A program made the translations under genes and the position numbers. A DNA stretch of 64,000 nt from Bacillota bacterium. Lineage in GTDB: Bacteria; Bacillota; Limnochordia; Limnochordales; DUMU01. The notes beneath the pieces were generated by a model, which was given only the letters and a program-made list of their open reading frames with translations, did no database searches and was not told the origin of the DNA. This document shows, one piece after another, positions 9,801-17,884 of this stretch. Where the stretch lies: positions 142,374 to 206,373 of the forward strand of contig DUMU01000007.1 in the NCBI GenBank assembly GCA_012839805.1, given 5' to 3'. Positions within the stretch are counted from its first letter, which is position 1, and the number at the start of each line of letters is the position of its first letter.

Positions 9801-11836
9801 CGGAACTTGAGCCGCCCGCCCCACCTGCTGCCGTTTCCGACGACGAAACGACCGGGGTCGACCACCGGCGCTTAGCTGCGTATGCCCTGACCCGCGGTCC
9901 CTTTACTTTGATGGAAGCCGCTGTCGACCTCGCCGGATCGCCGGACGTCGTACCCGGCGCCGGCTCCACCGGTGGAGGAGAGCGAGAAACAGCCCTTGCC
10001 CGGCTACGCCGGGCCATCGACTCCCTGCTGGCCACGGGGGAACTGGTAGCCGGGCGTTTCCGCACTACCTCCTCGGAAGAGGAGTACTGCCAGGTGGACT
10101 TCCTGCGCCAGTGGCTGCGCCGGACTCTCATCGCCCGGCGCCGGCGGGTATCCACGGTCCCCTTCGGGGTTTACCTGGCGTTTCTCTTCCGGCGTCACCT
10201 GCCGGTGGCAGGTCACCACTCGGAGCCGGCACCCCCCTACTCTGCCGCCCTCTCCCGCCGTCTTGGGGAAGCCATCCGGGCTCTCGCGGGCCTGCCGTTC
10301 AGCTGGGAGACCTGGGTGGAAAAGCTCTTGCCACCCCGGCTGGGCGCCGGGCCCGGAGCAGAAGTCATCCTGGAGGCCCTGGCCGAACTGACCCGTTCCG
10401 GGAGGCTTTTCTGGCAGGCAGCGGGGAATGAAGGCGACCCGCCCTCCATTCGCTTCTTCACCCCCGGTTTCCCGGCGATCCGCCGCGGGGCGGTCGGCAC
10501 GGCGCCGCCGGCCGGCGAGCCTGACCGGCCGGTTCCGCCTGGCCTGCCTGACGAGCCCGGCCCGTCGGGTGAACTGGTCGAGGGAGTGCTGCGGGAACGG
10601 GGAGCGCTTTTCCTGCACCAAATCGACGCGGAAGTGGCCCGGCGCGGGTATTCGCTCTCCCGGGAGGAAGTAGTGGCGGCGCTGGTGCAGCTGGCATGCC
10701 AGGGGCGAGTCACCTCCGACAGCCCTCGTCTCCTGCCGCTCTTGCCGCTCTTGGCCCGCGAGGCCGAGCACGCCGGGCGATCTCGGCTTGCCCCGGACGC
10801 GATTGAGAAGGCCGGCGCGCGGCCGGAGTCGCCGGCAGTGCCCGTAGTCCGCCTCGGCGGCCCGGGCCGCACGCCCCGGACCCGGCGGCTGTACCGGGAG
10901 GCCCGGCGGCGGGCCCGGGAGACGGTTTGGCGGCGGATGCATCCGGGCGCAGCCCGGCGGGGTTCTCCTGGCGCGGCTCTTTCCGAGGCGGTTGCCGACG
11001 GGCGCTGGTGGGCTTTGGATTCGTCGACGGCGGCCGCCACGGTCACGCCGGGCGAAGCGGCCGTCATGATCATGCCAGGCGGAACGGCTGCCGACCCCCT
11101 CGAGATGGTCTTCTGGCGATGGACGGAAACTGTCCTTGACCTTTACCATGTCTTGAGCCCAAGCATTTGGAACACCTGGCGTCGGCTGGCCTCCGGTGGC
11201 GACCAGCCCGACCCGTCTTTACCCTCCTGGTCTGAACTTTACTCGTACCTGCGACGCTGGGAGTGGCAGGGGAGACTGTGGCGGGGACGCTTCGTAGAGG
11301 AGCTCGATGATCCGCAATTCACCGGGGCCGCTGAGGCAATCAACCCGTTCGAGGGGACGACGGCAAGCATCGGGCCGGCCCGCTTCTTCTGGCTTTCCGC
11401 CCGCGACCCCTTAAACCCCTATGGCCGCCTGGCGAACTGGCCGCACCACCAACCCCTTTCCGCGGAGAGCTGGCTTTTGTGGCGCCTTGCCGGTCAACCG
11501 GCGGCGGGCGGCGGTGAAGCCGGCAGCCGTAGAGCTGCGGTCGGCCAGGCCGAACTCCTGCTACTCTATTCGGCATCGAGCGGCCTTCTTCAGGTCGAAC
11601 CCGCCTTTGAACGGCTTTCTGCCGCCGATCGGGTAGAGGGCTGCCGGCAGTTCACCTGGTTACTTACTTGTGAACCGCTCGCCCGGCGCACCCACCGCCT
11701 CGAAGTGAACTCCTGCCAGTTCTCTCCCGCCTCGCCGGCCCGGCCCATTTGGGGGACTCCCGTGGAGCAGGATCTCCGGGCGGCCGGTTTTCGTTCCTCC
11801 ACCCGGGGACTGGTTTTGATGGCTTCCTCCGGCTGA
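6887..11836 (+). CDS. lhr: Lhr family DEAD/DEAH-box ATP-dependent helicase (full length)
   Basis: The 1649-residue protein opens with an SF2 helicase core: PTPPQEQGWP (Q motif), APTGSGKT (about 47-54, Walker A), SPLRALDND, TTPESL, VDELHAL (about 172, motif II), SATQRP (motif III), and the second RecA domain ending SVTRGLQRIGRAGH (about 375-392). The Lhr-specific winged-helix and beta-domain follow to about 870, then a long C-terminal region with further winged helices, as in bacterial Lhr with C-terminal domain (about 1500 residues). Lhr is a 3'-to-5' ATP-dependent helicase linked to DNA repair. Low-complexity Gly/Ala/Pro/Arg linkers near 920-945 and 1205-1225 add length. The ATG has GGAG upstream. 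Confidence 0.93.
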   Translation: MVNGEKRGWRFHPLVEEWWKEHFAAPTPPQEQGWPAVQRGENVLIVAPTGSGKTLAGFLAFVDFLVKERTGGKPSGPGVRVVYVSPLRALDNDVHANLTPALSEINARAEKTIARWRPLRAAVRTGDTPAHERRRQARQPPDFLITTPESLFLLLASPRARSILRTVAAVIVDELHALAPNKRGAQLALALEWLEWWAGRPLQRVGLSATQRPLSRMAAFLGGDRPVTVVDTGLRKEMRLRVLLPAPDLRSFPEGSVWPSLYRRLYGLIVGDAAPDGRGEEPGRRRPASTLVFVNSRAQAEKVTARLNEIASKSEKAAGVAFPAASHHGSLSRAVREQVEKEFKRGRIPVVVATGSLELGIDVGTVDLAVQVESPHSVTRGLQRIGRAGHLYGAESRGVILPKTRADLLEAAVTARAVLSGDIEPVRLPHAPLDVLAQTVAAMVALDDWRSEELYRLVRRAGPYRELTQQAFHTVLRLLAGEYRHPLLAGPGTSPGTGRLRPRLLWDHASDMLHGLPGTRLLVARQGGTIPDRGTYGVYTVKDRRHLGELDEEFVYETRRGDVILLGTTACRVERLEKDRVLVEPLSEGVSRAGGAYEGTGERLPVRGVPLVRLPFWRGEGVGRTSHLGLLIARFLRQVNRQLDGQFNRARKGRTAGGGAEARAAAVQALAAGLKEQFPLDDEAASALAGYLVEEYHQLGCLPSDRCVVVEHFPDVNGDPLILIHAPFGRSFNRAWKLALGDALAERWGVEPQILASDDGLLLRLPAGIGPGFGGRSDDLPAFLISLVRAVGPEQVVGRVLRALKGSALLGAAFRAAAGRALLISRGGRGRRLPLWLQRLQAQDLLEATRHFPDFPVLVEAIREVTEEVLDLPLLRAVLYGISRGRVAVVPHVSRLPSPFAAGLLFDYAGAFVYEGDEPRRSGGEGTTSRTAGTYAGPAGPDEAGWLLATVALAGGDLRHRLDQEILAQLVAELEPPAPPAAVSDDETTGVDHRRLAAYALTRGPFTLMEAAVDLAGSPDVVPGAGSTGGGERETALARLRRAIDSLLATGELVAGRFRTTSSEEEYCQVDFLRQWLRRTLIARRRRVSTVPFGVYLAFLFRRHLPVAGHHSEPAPPYSAALSRRLGEAIRALAGLPFSWETWVEKLLPPRLGAGPGAEVILEALAELTRSGRLFWQAAGNEGDPPSIRFFTPGFPAIRRGAVGTAPPAGEPDRPVPPGLPDEPGPSGELVEGVLRERGALFLHQIDAEVARRGYSLSREEVVAALVQLACQGRVTSDSPRLLPLLPLLAREAEHAGRSRLAPDAIEKAGARPESPAVPVVRLGGPGRTPRTRRLYREARRRARETVWRRMHPGAARRGSPGAALSEAVADGRWWALDSSTAAATVTPGEAAVMIMPGGTAADPLEMVFWRWTETVLDLYHVLSPSIWNTWRRLASGGDQPDPSLPSWSELYSYLRRWEWQGRLWRGRFVEELDDPQFTGAAEAINPFEGTTASIGPARFFWLSARDPLNPYGRLANWPHHQPLSAESWLLWRLAGQPAAGGGEAGSRRAAVGQAELLLLYSASSGLLQVEPAFERLSAADRVEGCRQFTWLLTCEPLARRTHRLEVNSCQFSPASPARPIWGTPVEQDLRAAGFRSSTRGLVLMASSG

Positions 11837-11862
11837 TAGGCACGGGATTAGAGCGGGGCTCG

Positions 11863-11891
11863 TTGACAAAGACTGGTAGAGCACATAGAAT
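11863..11891 (+). promoter_or_regulatory. Sigma-A promoter for metG
   Basis: TTGACA (11863-11868) and TAGAAT (11886-11891) are separated by 17 bp, a near-consensus housekeeping promoter. Transcription would start near 11898, about 15 bases before the metG ATG, leaving no room for a T-box leader. Confidence 0.75.
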
Positions 11892-11913
11892 TAGAGCCAC
11901 ATGCAGCAGGGAG

Positions 11914-13995
11914 ATGGGGAGTTTGGCCAAGTTTTTCCTGACTACCGCGATCGACTACGTCAACGCCGAACCACACCTCGGCCATGCCTACGAGAAGATC
12001 GCGGCCGACGTGATCGCACGGTTTCACCGGCTGGCGGGTGACGATACCTTCTTTCTCACCGGGACGGACGAGCACAGCCTCAACGTGGCTCGGCGGGCCC
12101 AAGAGGAAGGCCTGACGCCGAAGGAGTTCTGTGACCGGATGGTAGCCGCATTCCAGCGGGCGTGGGAGGTACTGGACATCCGGTACGACCGGTTCATTCG
12201 TACGACCGATGAAGATCACGTGGCCACGGTGCAGGAGATCGTCCGGCGCATCAACGAGCATGGGTACATTTACCAGGGCACGTATGCAGGATGGTATTGC
12301 GTCTCGTGCGAGAAGTTCTTAAACGAAAGCGACCTGGTGGAAGGCCGCTGCCCGTTACACCCGACCCGCAAGGTGGAATGGGTCGAGGAGCCCAACTATT
12401 ACTTCGCTCTCTCCAAGTTTCAAGAGCGATTGCTGGAGCACATAGAAAAACATCCGGAGTTCGTACGGCCAGAGTCGCGGCGGAATGAAGTGTTGAACCG
12501 GATCCGGGAGGGGCTGCAGGACATCAGTATCAGCCGCTCTACGGTGGACTGGGGCATACCGCTTCCCATCGATCCCAACCAGGTGGTCTACGTCTGGTTC
12601 GATGCCCTGATCAATTACGTTTCCGGGGCGGGGTTCGGGGGCGGCCAAGGGGAGAAAAGCGGGAAGTTCAACTACTGGTGGCCGGCCGACCTCCACATTG
12701 TGGGCAAGGACATCACATGGTTCCACTGTGTGATTTGGCCGGCGATTCTGATGGCGGCCGGGCTTCCTTTGCCGCGGACGGTATTCGGGCATGGGTTCAT
12801 CAATGTACAGGGAATGCGCCTGAGCAAATCGGCGGGGGTGGTGGTCGATCCCATACGTTTGGCCGAGGAGTATGGCTCGGACGCGGTCCGCTACTACTTG
12901 ATGAGGGAGTTTTCTTTTGGCAAGGACGGCGACTTCAGTATCGCCGGGCTCCGGGATAGATACAACGCGGACCTGGCCAACGACCTCGGTAACCTCCTCA
13001 ACCGTACCCTGGCGATGATCGACCGCTTCCTGGGCGGGGTCGTGTCCAGGCCGATCGAGTCCGCGCCGGTAGGCGGGGCAGCGGGGGTGGCAGAGGCACC
13101 GGGACCGCCAGGAACGGTAGCCGCGGCAGGTATGCTCCCGCAGCCGGACGGTGCCGGTGATGAACGCGATCGAGCTCTACGCCGGACGGTTCGCGAGGCG
13201 GTGGCCAACTACCGGCAGCGGATGGAAGCCCTGGAGCTTTCCGAAGCTTTGGAGGCGGTGTGGGCCGTCATTGACGACGCCAACAAATACATCGACGAAA
13301 AGGCACCCTGGGATCTCGCCAAAAGCCGTGAGCGCCGGGGCGAACTGGAGCTTGTAATGTACCAGTTGGCCGAGACCTTGCGCGTGGTGGCGATCCTGGT
13401 CAGCCCCTTCATCCCCAAGGCGGCGGTGGGGATCTGGCAGCAACTGGGGCTGGCCGGGGCGCCGGCGGAGGCGGGCCTCAGGAGCTGCGAGGAGTGGGGC
13501 GGATTCCCCGGCGGAATCCGGGTTCGTCGGGGAGCGCCGCTCTTCCCGCGGCTTGAAGAAGAGAAGGAGACCGGCCGCGCCGGGGGCACCGACGGTGAGG
13601 CGGGCCAGGCGGGCACGGCGGTCGAGGCGGGCGAAGCAGGCACCGCGGGCGAGGCGGGGGAAGCCGGGCTCATCACCATCGAGCAGTTCGCCCAGGTCGA
13701 GATCCGGGTAGCCCGGGTACTGGCAGCAGAGAAAGTGGCGGGGGCGGACAAACTCCTTCGCCTTGACATCGATGTGGGCGGGGAAAAAAGGCAGATCGTC
13801 GCCGGGATCGCGAAGTATTACACTCCGGAGGAGCTGGTCGACAAAGAGATCGTGGTGGTGGCCAACCTGAAGCCGGCCAAGCTCCGGGGATTATTATCCC
13901 AGGGCATGCTGCTCGCAGCAACCTCCCCCGACGGGAAGAGCCTTGCCCTGATCACGCCGGAGCGGCCGGTGGGAGCGGGAGCTAAGGTCAAGTGA
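11914..13995 (+). CDS. metG: Methionyl-tRNA synthetase with C-terminal tRNA-binding domain
   Basis: MetG charges tRNA-Met with methionine in the cytoplasm. The class I signatures are present: HLGH (about residue 20) and RLSKS (about 301, the KMSKS equivalent). The zinc knuckle is CVSC...CPLH (about 129-150), a Cys3His variant. The anticodon-binding helical domain follows, then a Gly/Ala/Glu-rich repetitive linker (about 545-585), and a Trbp111-type OB-fold domain from ITIEQFAQVEIRV (about 587) to the end. The ATG is chosen because the family begins a few residues before the FFLTTAIDYVN segment and because the promoter lies just upstream. The stop overlaps the next gene as GTGA. Confidence 0.95.
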   Translation: MGSLAKFFLTTAIDYVNAEPHLGHAYEKIAADVIARFHRLAGDDTFFLTGTDEHSLNVARRAQEEGLTPKEFCDRMVAAFQRAWEVLDIRYDRFIRTTDEDHVATVQEIVRRINEHGYIYQGTYAGWYCVSCEKFLNESDLVEGRCPLHPTRKVEWVEEPNYYFALSKFQERLLEHIEKHPEFVRPESRRNEVLNRIREGLQDISISRSTVDWGIPLPIDPNQVVYVWFDALINYVSGAGFGGGQGEKSGKFNYWWPADLHIVGKDITWFHCVIWPAILMAAGLPLPRTVFGHGFINVQGMRLSKSAGVVVDPIRLAEEYGSDAVRYYLMREFSFGKDGDFSIAGLRDRYNADLANDLGNLLNRTLAMIDRFLGGVVSRPIESAPVGGAAGVAEAPGPPGTVAAAGMLPQPDGAGDERDRALRRTVREAVANYRQRMEALELSEALEAVWAVIDDANKYIDEKAPWDLAKSRERRGELELVMYQLAETLRVVAILVSPFIPKAAVGIWQQLGLAGAPAEAGLRSCEEWGGFPGGIRVRRGAPLFPRLEEEKETGRAGGTDGEAGQAGTAVEAGEAGTAGEAGEAGLITIEQFAQVEIRVARVLAAEKVAGADKLLRLDIDVGGEKRQIVAGIAKYYTPEELVDKEIVVVANLKPAKLRGLLSQGMLLAATSPDGKSLALITPERPVGAGAKVK

Positions 13996-15107
13996 AGCAC
14001 AAAAAGAAGCTCCAGGAACTGGCTGCTTTTCACGGGCATCTGGGTCCGTATCTGGTGCTGGGCTATCGCATGGGTGAGCACGCGCTTTCGCTGCTGGATG
14101 CAGGATGCCCTCCCCCGGGTGCTCTACCCTCGGCAAAGGGGCTCAAAGTCACCGCGTACAGCGGCCATCGCCCTCCCATCTCCTGTTTGGCCGATGGCTT
14201 GCAGCTGTCTACGGGCTGTACGGTCGGCAACGGGCAGCTCACGGTAATCGCAGGAGACGGTGCGGGCCAGGGCCGGCCGGAGGCTTCTTTCGCATGCCGG
14301 GCGAAGCGAATCCGTCTTGGTGTAAAGCCGGCAGTGGTTGAGGCTATCGCGGAGGTATCGGCCAAAGCGGATCGGCAAGGCTTGGAGTCCCTGGCCCAAC
14401 GGTTATGGGAGATGCCGGTGGAGTCCCTGTTCATCATTACTCACGAGCCCGGGTCGGATGCGCCGGTGGTAACGGCCGGGCGGCCAAGGGTGCTGGTGCT
14501 GGGCGGCGAGATCACCGCCTACCACGACTTTAGCCAAATGGGCCCGATAATGCGGGCATTTCTGTCGGACCAGGGTTATGCCGTAGAACTGACCGAGAAC
14601 CGGGACGCCCTGCAGGAAGAGAACCTCAGGGAGTACGACGCCCTCGTCCTCTATACCACTCACGGCCGGCTCACTCCGGAACAGGTCGGCGGCCTGCTCG
14701 CCTTCGTGGCGAGGGGAAAGGGGATCGTGGCCCTGCACGGTGCTCTCGTTTCTTTCCAGGAGAATCACGAATATATGGCACTGCTAGGTGCACGATTCCT
14801 ATCCCATCCGCCTATTCAGGATTTCGAGGTGACGGTCGCAGATGCCGATCACCCCATAACTCGTGGCCTGAGTGACTTCACGATCCGGGACGAGCTTTAC
14901 CTGCTCACTTATGAACCTCAGTCTCTGCACGTTTTGCTGCAATCGAGCTGGGAGGGGCAGGCAGTGCCGGTTGCGTGGGTGCGGAGTTTCGGCCGAGGAC
15001 GGGTTGCCGTTCTATCCCTCGGACATGGGCCGGAAGCTCACCGGCATCCGGTTTTCCGGCAGCTGGTCGGCCGGGCCGTGGCCTGGTCGGCGGGGATTCC
15101 GGGGTAG
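13992..15107 (+). CDS. FmdE-like domain fused to ThuA-like domain
   Basis: Residues about 1-150 resemble the FmdE family (formylmethanofuran dehydrogenase subunit E region): FHGHLGPYLVLGYRMG (13-28), then Cys65 and Cys76 in the C-x-D-x-x-Q-x-x-x-G-C pattern. The C-terminal zinc ribbon of some FmdE proteins is missing. Residues about 163-371 are a ThuA-like, glutamine-amidotransferase-type fold: VLVLGGE, YDALVLYTTHG, GKGIVALHGAL, HPITRGLSDF and a final GRGRVAVLSLGHG. The GTG start overlaps the metG stop by four bases, so it is probably translationally coupled. FmdE-like proteins bind metal or molybdopterin-related enzymes; ThuA proteins are linked to sugar use. A function for the fusion cannot be stated. 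Confidence 0.8.
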   Translation: MKHKKKLQELAAFHGHLGPYLVLGYRMGEHALSLLDAGCPPPGALPSAKGLKVTAYSGHRPPISCLADGLQLSTGCTVGNGQLTVIAGDGAGQGRPEASFACRAKRIRLGVKPAVVEAIAEVSAKADRQGLESLAQRLWEMPVESLFIITHEPGSDAPVVTAGRPRVLVLGGEITAYHDFSQMGPIMRAFLSDQGYAVELTENRDALQEENLREYDALVLYTTHGRLTPEQVGGLLAFVARGKGIVALHGALVSFQENHEYMALLGARFLSHPPIQDFEVTVADADHPITRGLSDFTIRDELYLLTYEPQSLHVLLQSSWEGQAVPVAWVRSFGRGRVAVLSLGHGPEAHRHPVFRQLVGRAVAWSAGIPG

Positions 15108-15178
15108 CCGCTGGAGGACGTGTGAGCCCCGATGCGCTTCGACATTTAAATGAGAAACGCTGGGGGAGGCAGGCAGCG

Positions 15179-15667
15179 ATGGACATGACGAGCCAGGGAG
15201 TCTCACGGCGGCTTTACCGCAAACGGAACGGAGCGATGCTGGGGGGAGTAGGAGCGGGGCTCGCGGAGTATTTTCAGCTGGACGTATCGCTGGTACGCCT
15301 GATTCTCATAGCCATCGGCGTTATGACGGGGCCGGCCGGGGTGATCGGATACATCATTGCCTGGGTCGTGATACCGGAAGAGCCCGCGAGTGTGCCTGCA
15401 CCACCAGCGGTAGAACCGGCTGCCCCACCCGCCGGGCCGGGACCGCTTACCGGCGAAGTGGTGGACGAGGGGGCTAGTAATCGGACGGAGACCCGCGAGC
15501 CCGAGCGGCGGCGCGAACTGCTGGGATGGCTCCTGGTTCTGGTCGGAGGCTGGGCGTTGCTCGGACGGATCTGGCCCTGGTTCAGCTGGGCGTACTTCTG
15601 GCCCCTCGTACTCATCGCGGGCGGCATCGTGCTGCTGGTGCGAAGCCGGGGAGGCATCGACCGGTGA
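15179..15667 (+). CDS. PspC domain membrane protein with LiaF-like C-terminal region
   Basis: The 162-residue protein has an N-terminal PspC domain (RRLYRKRNGAMLGGVGAGLAEYF, with its membrane segment at about 38-65), a Pro/Ala linker, and a C-terminal pair of membrane segments (LLGWLLVLVGGWALLGRIW and YFWPLVLIAGGIVLLV) like the DUF5668/LiaI-LiaF toast-rack transmembrane region. PspC proteins sense or answer envelope stress. The ATG at 15179 has GGGGGAGG nine bases upstream; the longer open frame upstream lacks a family match. It stands alone between the FmdE-ThuA gene and the sugar-binding protein. Confidence 0.85.
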   Translation: MDMTSQGVSRRLYRKRNGAMLGGVGAGLAEYFQLDVSLVRLILIAIGVMTGPAGVIGYIIAWVVIPEEPASVPAPPAVEPAAPPAGPGPLTGEVVDEGASNRTETREPERRRELLGWLLVLVGGWALLGRIWPWFSWAYFWPLVLIAGGIVLLVRSRGGIDR

Positions 15668-15787
15668 GGGTCGAGCAGCGCCGCCCGAGCCCGGCATACT
15701 GCGCGCGGGCAGGGGTTGGGCATTTGGAGGGATTCACCCCTTCATCCCGAACGTAGGGGTGGAAGACACCACATCGATAGGGGGGCA

Positions 15788-17116
15788 ATGTCCATGCATG
15801 TCCTCGGAGCGCGCGGGGGAGTCGTCCGGTTGGGCTGGCTTTGGATGGGACTCGTGCTGGCGGGGGCAAGCTGCTCCCTAACGGCCGGCGCAGGGGCAGC
15901 TGCCGGTTCACCGGTTACCATTCGGTACATGTACTGGGGCGGGGAGAACGAGCAGAGCGCAGTCAATGAGCTGATCCGCCGGTTTGAAGCCGCCAATCCC
16001 GGCATCCAGGTGAAGCCGGAGAATACTCCCTATCCGGAGTACGGAGACAAGATTCCGATCCTGCTGGCTTCCGGCGCCGGGCCGGACGTGATCATGCTGC
16101 CGCCCTACCTCTTGCCTTCTTTGGCGGCAGCGGGGGCGCTGGCTCCCCTCGATGAATTCATAGCCCGGGACACCTCTTTCCGGCTTGACGATTTCGTGGT
16201 GCCGGCCCGGTCGATCTTCCGGGTCGACGGCCGGCTCTATGCGCTGCCGCGGGAGTTTGGGCCCTACGTTCTCTTTTACAACCGGACGATGTTCACGCAA
16301 AAAGGGTTGACGGAGCCGGATGCCAGCTGGACCTGGGAGACTATGGTGGCGGCCGGTCACAAGCTGACCGAAGACCGGGACGGTGACGGCCAAATGGATC
16401 GCTACGCGCTGGGGGGCGTGGGCTGGATCAACCACTACCTTCCTTTCGTGTGGCAGGCCGGGGGAGAGGTGGTGGAGGCAAAGACGCGGCAGGTGCTGAT
16501 CGACAGCCCTGCCAGCGTCCGGGGACTCCAGTTCTATGCTGACCTGATGCTAAAAGAGCGGATCAACCCAACCTACGACGAGTTGCTACGAGGCCGGGTG
16601 AACATCGAAGAGTGGTTCGCCAGCGACCGCCTGGCCATGTCTTATAACTCGCGTATCGCGGTGGGGTTCTACAACCAGTTCAAGGACCTGGACTATGATG
16701 TGGCTCTGCTACCGAAAGGTCCGGTCTCCCGGGCGATGCTGGTCGACCCGGCCGCGATCGCCATCGTGGCGGGGACCCGGCAACCGGAGGCAGCCTGGCG
16801 GTTCTTCAAATGGCTGGTAGGGCCGGAGGCGGCCCGGTTGATGAGCACCCGCAACCTCCTGGTTCCGGCGCTGCTTTCGGTGGTCCGTTCCGAAGCCTTC
16901 GTCAATCCCGACGTCCCGCCCCGTCATGATCTGGTTTTCGTCGAAGCCATGCAGTACGGGCGTACGGTTCCGCTAATCCCGGAGTGGAACGAGGTCTCGG
17001 GGGTGATCGGCCAGGGGATGTTGCCGGTCTTGCGGGGGCAGGCCGGGGCGGCCCAGGCTACGACCCAGATGGCGAGCAGGATCAAGCAGATCTTGAGCCG
17101 GCCGGTGCGAAAGTGA
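15788..17116 (+). CDS. ABC transporter extracellular sugar-binding protein (family 1)
   Basis: A 442-residue secreted protein. A hydrophobic signal region ends in LAGASC near residue 23, so it may be a lipoprotein although the lipobox is imperfect. The mature part matches family 1 solute-binding proteins: VTIRYMYWGG, FEAANPGIQVK, LLASGAGPDVIML, and the AAWRFFKWLVGPEA segment near the C-terminus. These proteins deliver oligosaccharides to MalF/MalG-type permeases. No permease or ATPase gene lies nearby, so it must use components encoded elsewhere or serve as a sensor. The ATG follows a purine-rich GGGGGG site. The GH1 beta-glucosidase two genes downstream fits a role in glucoside use. Confidence 0.88.
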   Translation: MSMHVLGARGGVVRLGWLWMGLVLAGASCSLTAGAGAAAGSPVTIRYMYWGGENEQSAVNELIRRFEAANPGIQVKPENTPYPEYGDKIPILLASGAGPDVIMLPPYLLPSLAAAGALAPLDEFIARDTSFRLDDFVVPARSIFRVDGRLYALPREFGPYVLFYNRTMFTQKGLTEPDASWTWETMVAAGHKLTEDRDGDGQMDRYALGGVGWINHYLPFVWQAGGEVVEAKTRQVLIDSPASVRGLQFYADLMLKERINPTYDELLRGRVNIEEWFASDRLAMSYNSRIAVGFYNQFKDLDYDVALLPKGPVSRAMLVDPAAIAIVAGTRQPEAAWRFFKWLVGPEAARLMSTRNLLVPALLSVVRSEAFVNPDVPPRHDLVFVEAMQYGRTVPLIPEWNEVSGVIGQGMLPVLRGQAGAAQATTQMASRIKQILSRPVRK

Positions 17117-17383
17117 GAGGAGATTCCGGCGGAGCGAGGCCGGTGAAGCGAGGCCGGCGAGGCGATGCGGCGGGGTGGGGCGGGCTGGGTCCTGGCCGGA
17201 AGACGCTGGTGGCCGGACCTGAGCAAGATGCCGGCGGCCGGCCCTTTCCCCGGCGGGGCTGCGCAGCCAGTTGACGTCCTCTGCCATGAGTGGTACTCTT
17301 TCTGTGGCAAGGTCAATATTGGTCAGACCTCGCCGGCCAAAGGGAAGTAGGGGAAGTAAAGGGAAATAAGGGAGGGGAGTCGT
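17117..17383 (+). promoter_or_regulatory. Intergenic region with weak promoter candidate for hsp20
   Basis: This 267-base gap contains two copies of a GCGAGGCCGG unit (about 17133 and 17148) and a possible promoter, TTGACG (17271-17276), 17 bp, TACTCT (17294-17299). No CIRCE inverted repeat was found. The purine-rich tract before 17384 includes GGGAGGGG, the ribosome-binding site of hsp20. Confidence 0.35.
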
Positions 17384-17863
17384 ATGCCGTTCTTTGGCGG
17401 ATATTGGCTTTCACCCCGCAGTCGCGGGCGCCGGACAGGCCGCGAGCTTATCCCGTTTGGAAACTGGATCGAAGAAGCCTGGGCGGATCCATTTGGTTGG
17501 ATGTCCGCCTGGATGAGCGAGTTCGTACCCACCCTGGCGAGCTTTCCGCCCATCGACGTGGAGGAGACTGACACTGCTTACGTGGTCACCGCGGACCTGC
17601 CCGGCTACACTAAGGACCAGATCGAGATCCATTTCCACGACAACGTCCTTGAGATCCGCGGCAAGCGTGACGAGATGATGAAGGAAGAACGGGCAGGATA
17701 CCTGAAGCAGGAGCGGCGGTCAGGGCGCTTTCTGCGCCAGATCCCGCTTCCGGAGGACATCGATCCCGATGGCATCCGGGCGGAGTTCAACAACGGAGTG
17801 TTGAAGTTGACCATCCCCCGGACCGGGTCGCGGCCGGGAAGCCGGCGGATTCCCATCGATTGA
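17384..17863 (+). CDS. Small heat shock protein, Hsp20/alpha-crystallin family
   Basis: A 159-residue ATP-independent chaperone that holds unfolding proteins in the cytoplasm. The alpha-crystallin domain spans about 47-150: PPIDVEETDTAYVVTADLPG, the IEIHFHDNVLEIRGKR strands, and the FRQIPLP-like segment FLRQIPLPEDID followed by A-x-x-x-N-G-V-L-x-L, all family hallmarks. The N-terminal arm is Trp/Phe-rich and Arg-rich at the start. The C-terminal tail carries an I-P-I motif (RRIPID) for oligomer contacts. The GH1 gene begins 21 bases downstream and may be co-transcribed. Confidence 0.95.
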   Translation: MPFFGGYWLSPRSRGRRTGRELIPFGNWIEEAWADPFGWMSAWMSEFVPTLASFPPIDVEETDTAYVVTADLPGYTKDQIEIHFHDNVLEIRGKRDEMMKEERAGYLKQERRSGRFLRQIPLPEDIDPDGIRAEFNNGVLKLTIPRTGSRPGSRRIPID

Positions 17864-17884
17864 CGGCAGTGAGGAGGGGCGGAG

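Noticed and set aside
11837-11913. T-box riboswitch upstream of metG
   Set aside because: The near-consensus promoter leaves only about 15 bases of leader, and no T-box sequence was seen.
17117-17383. CIRCE or HrcA operator upstream of hsp20
   Set aside because: No TTAGCACTC-type inverted repeat; the only repeat, AGGTC/GACCT, is too short.
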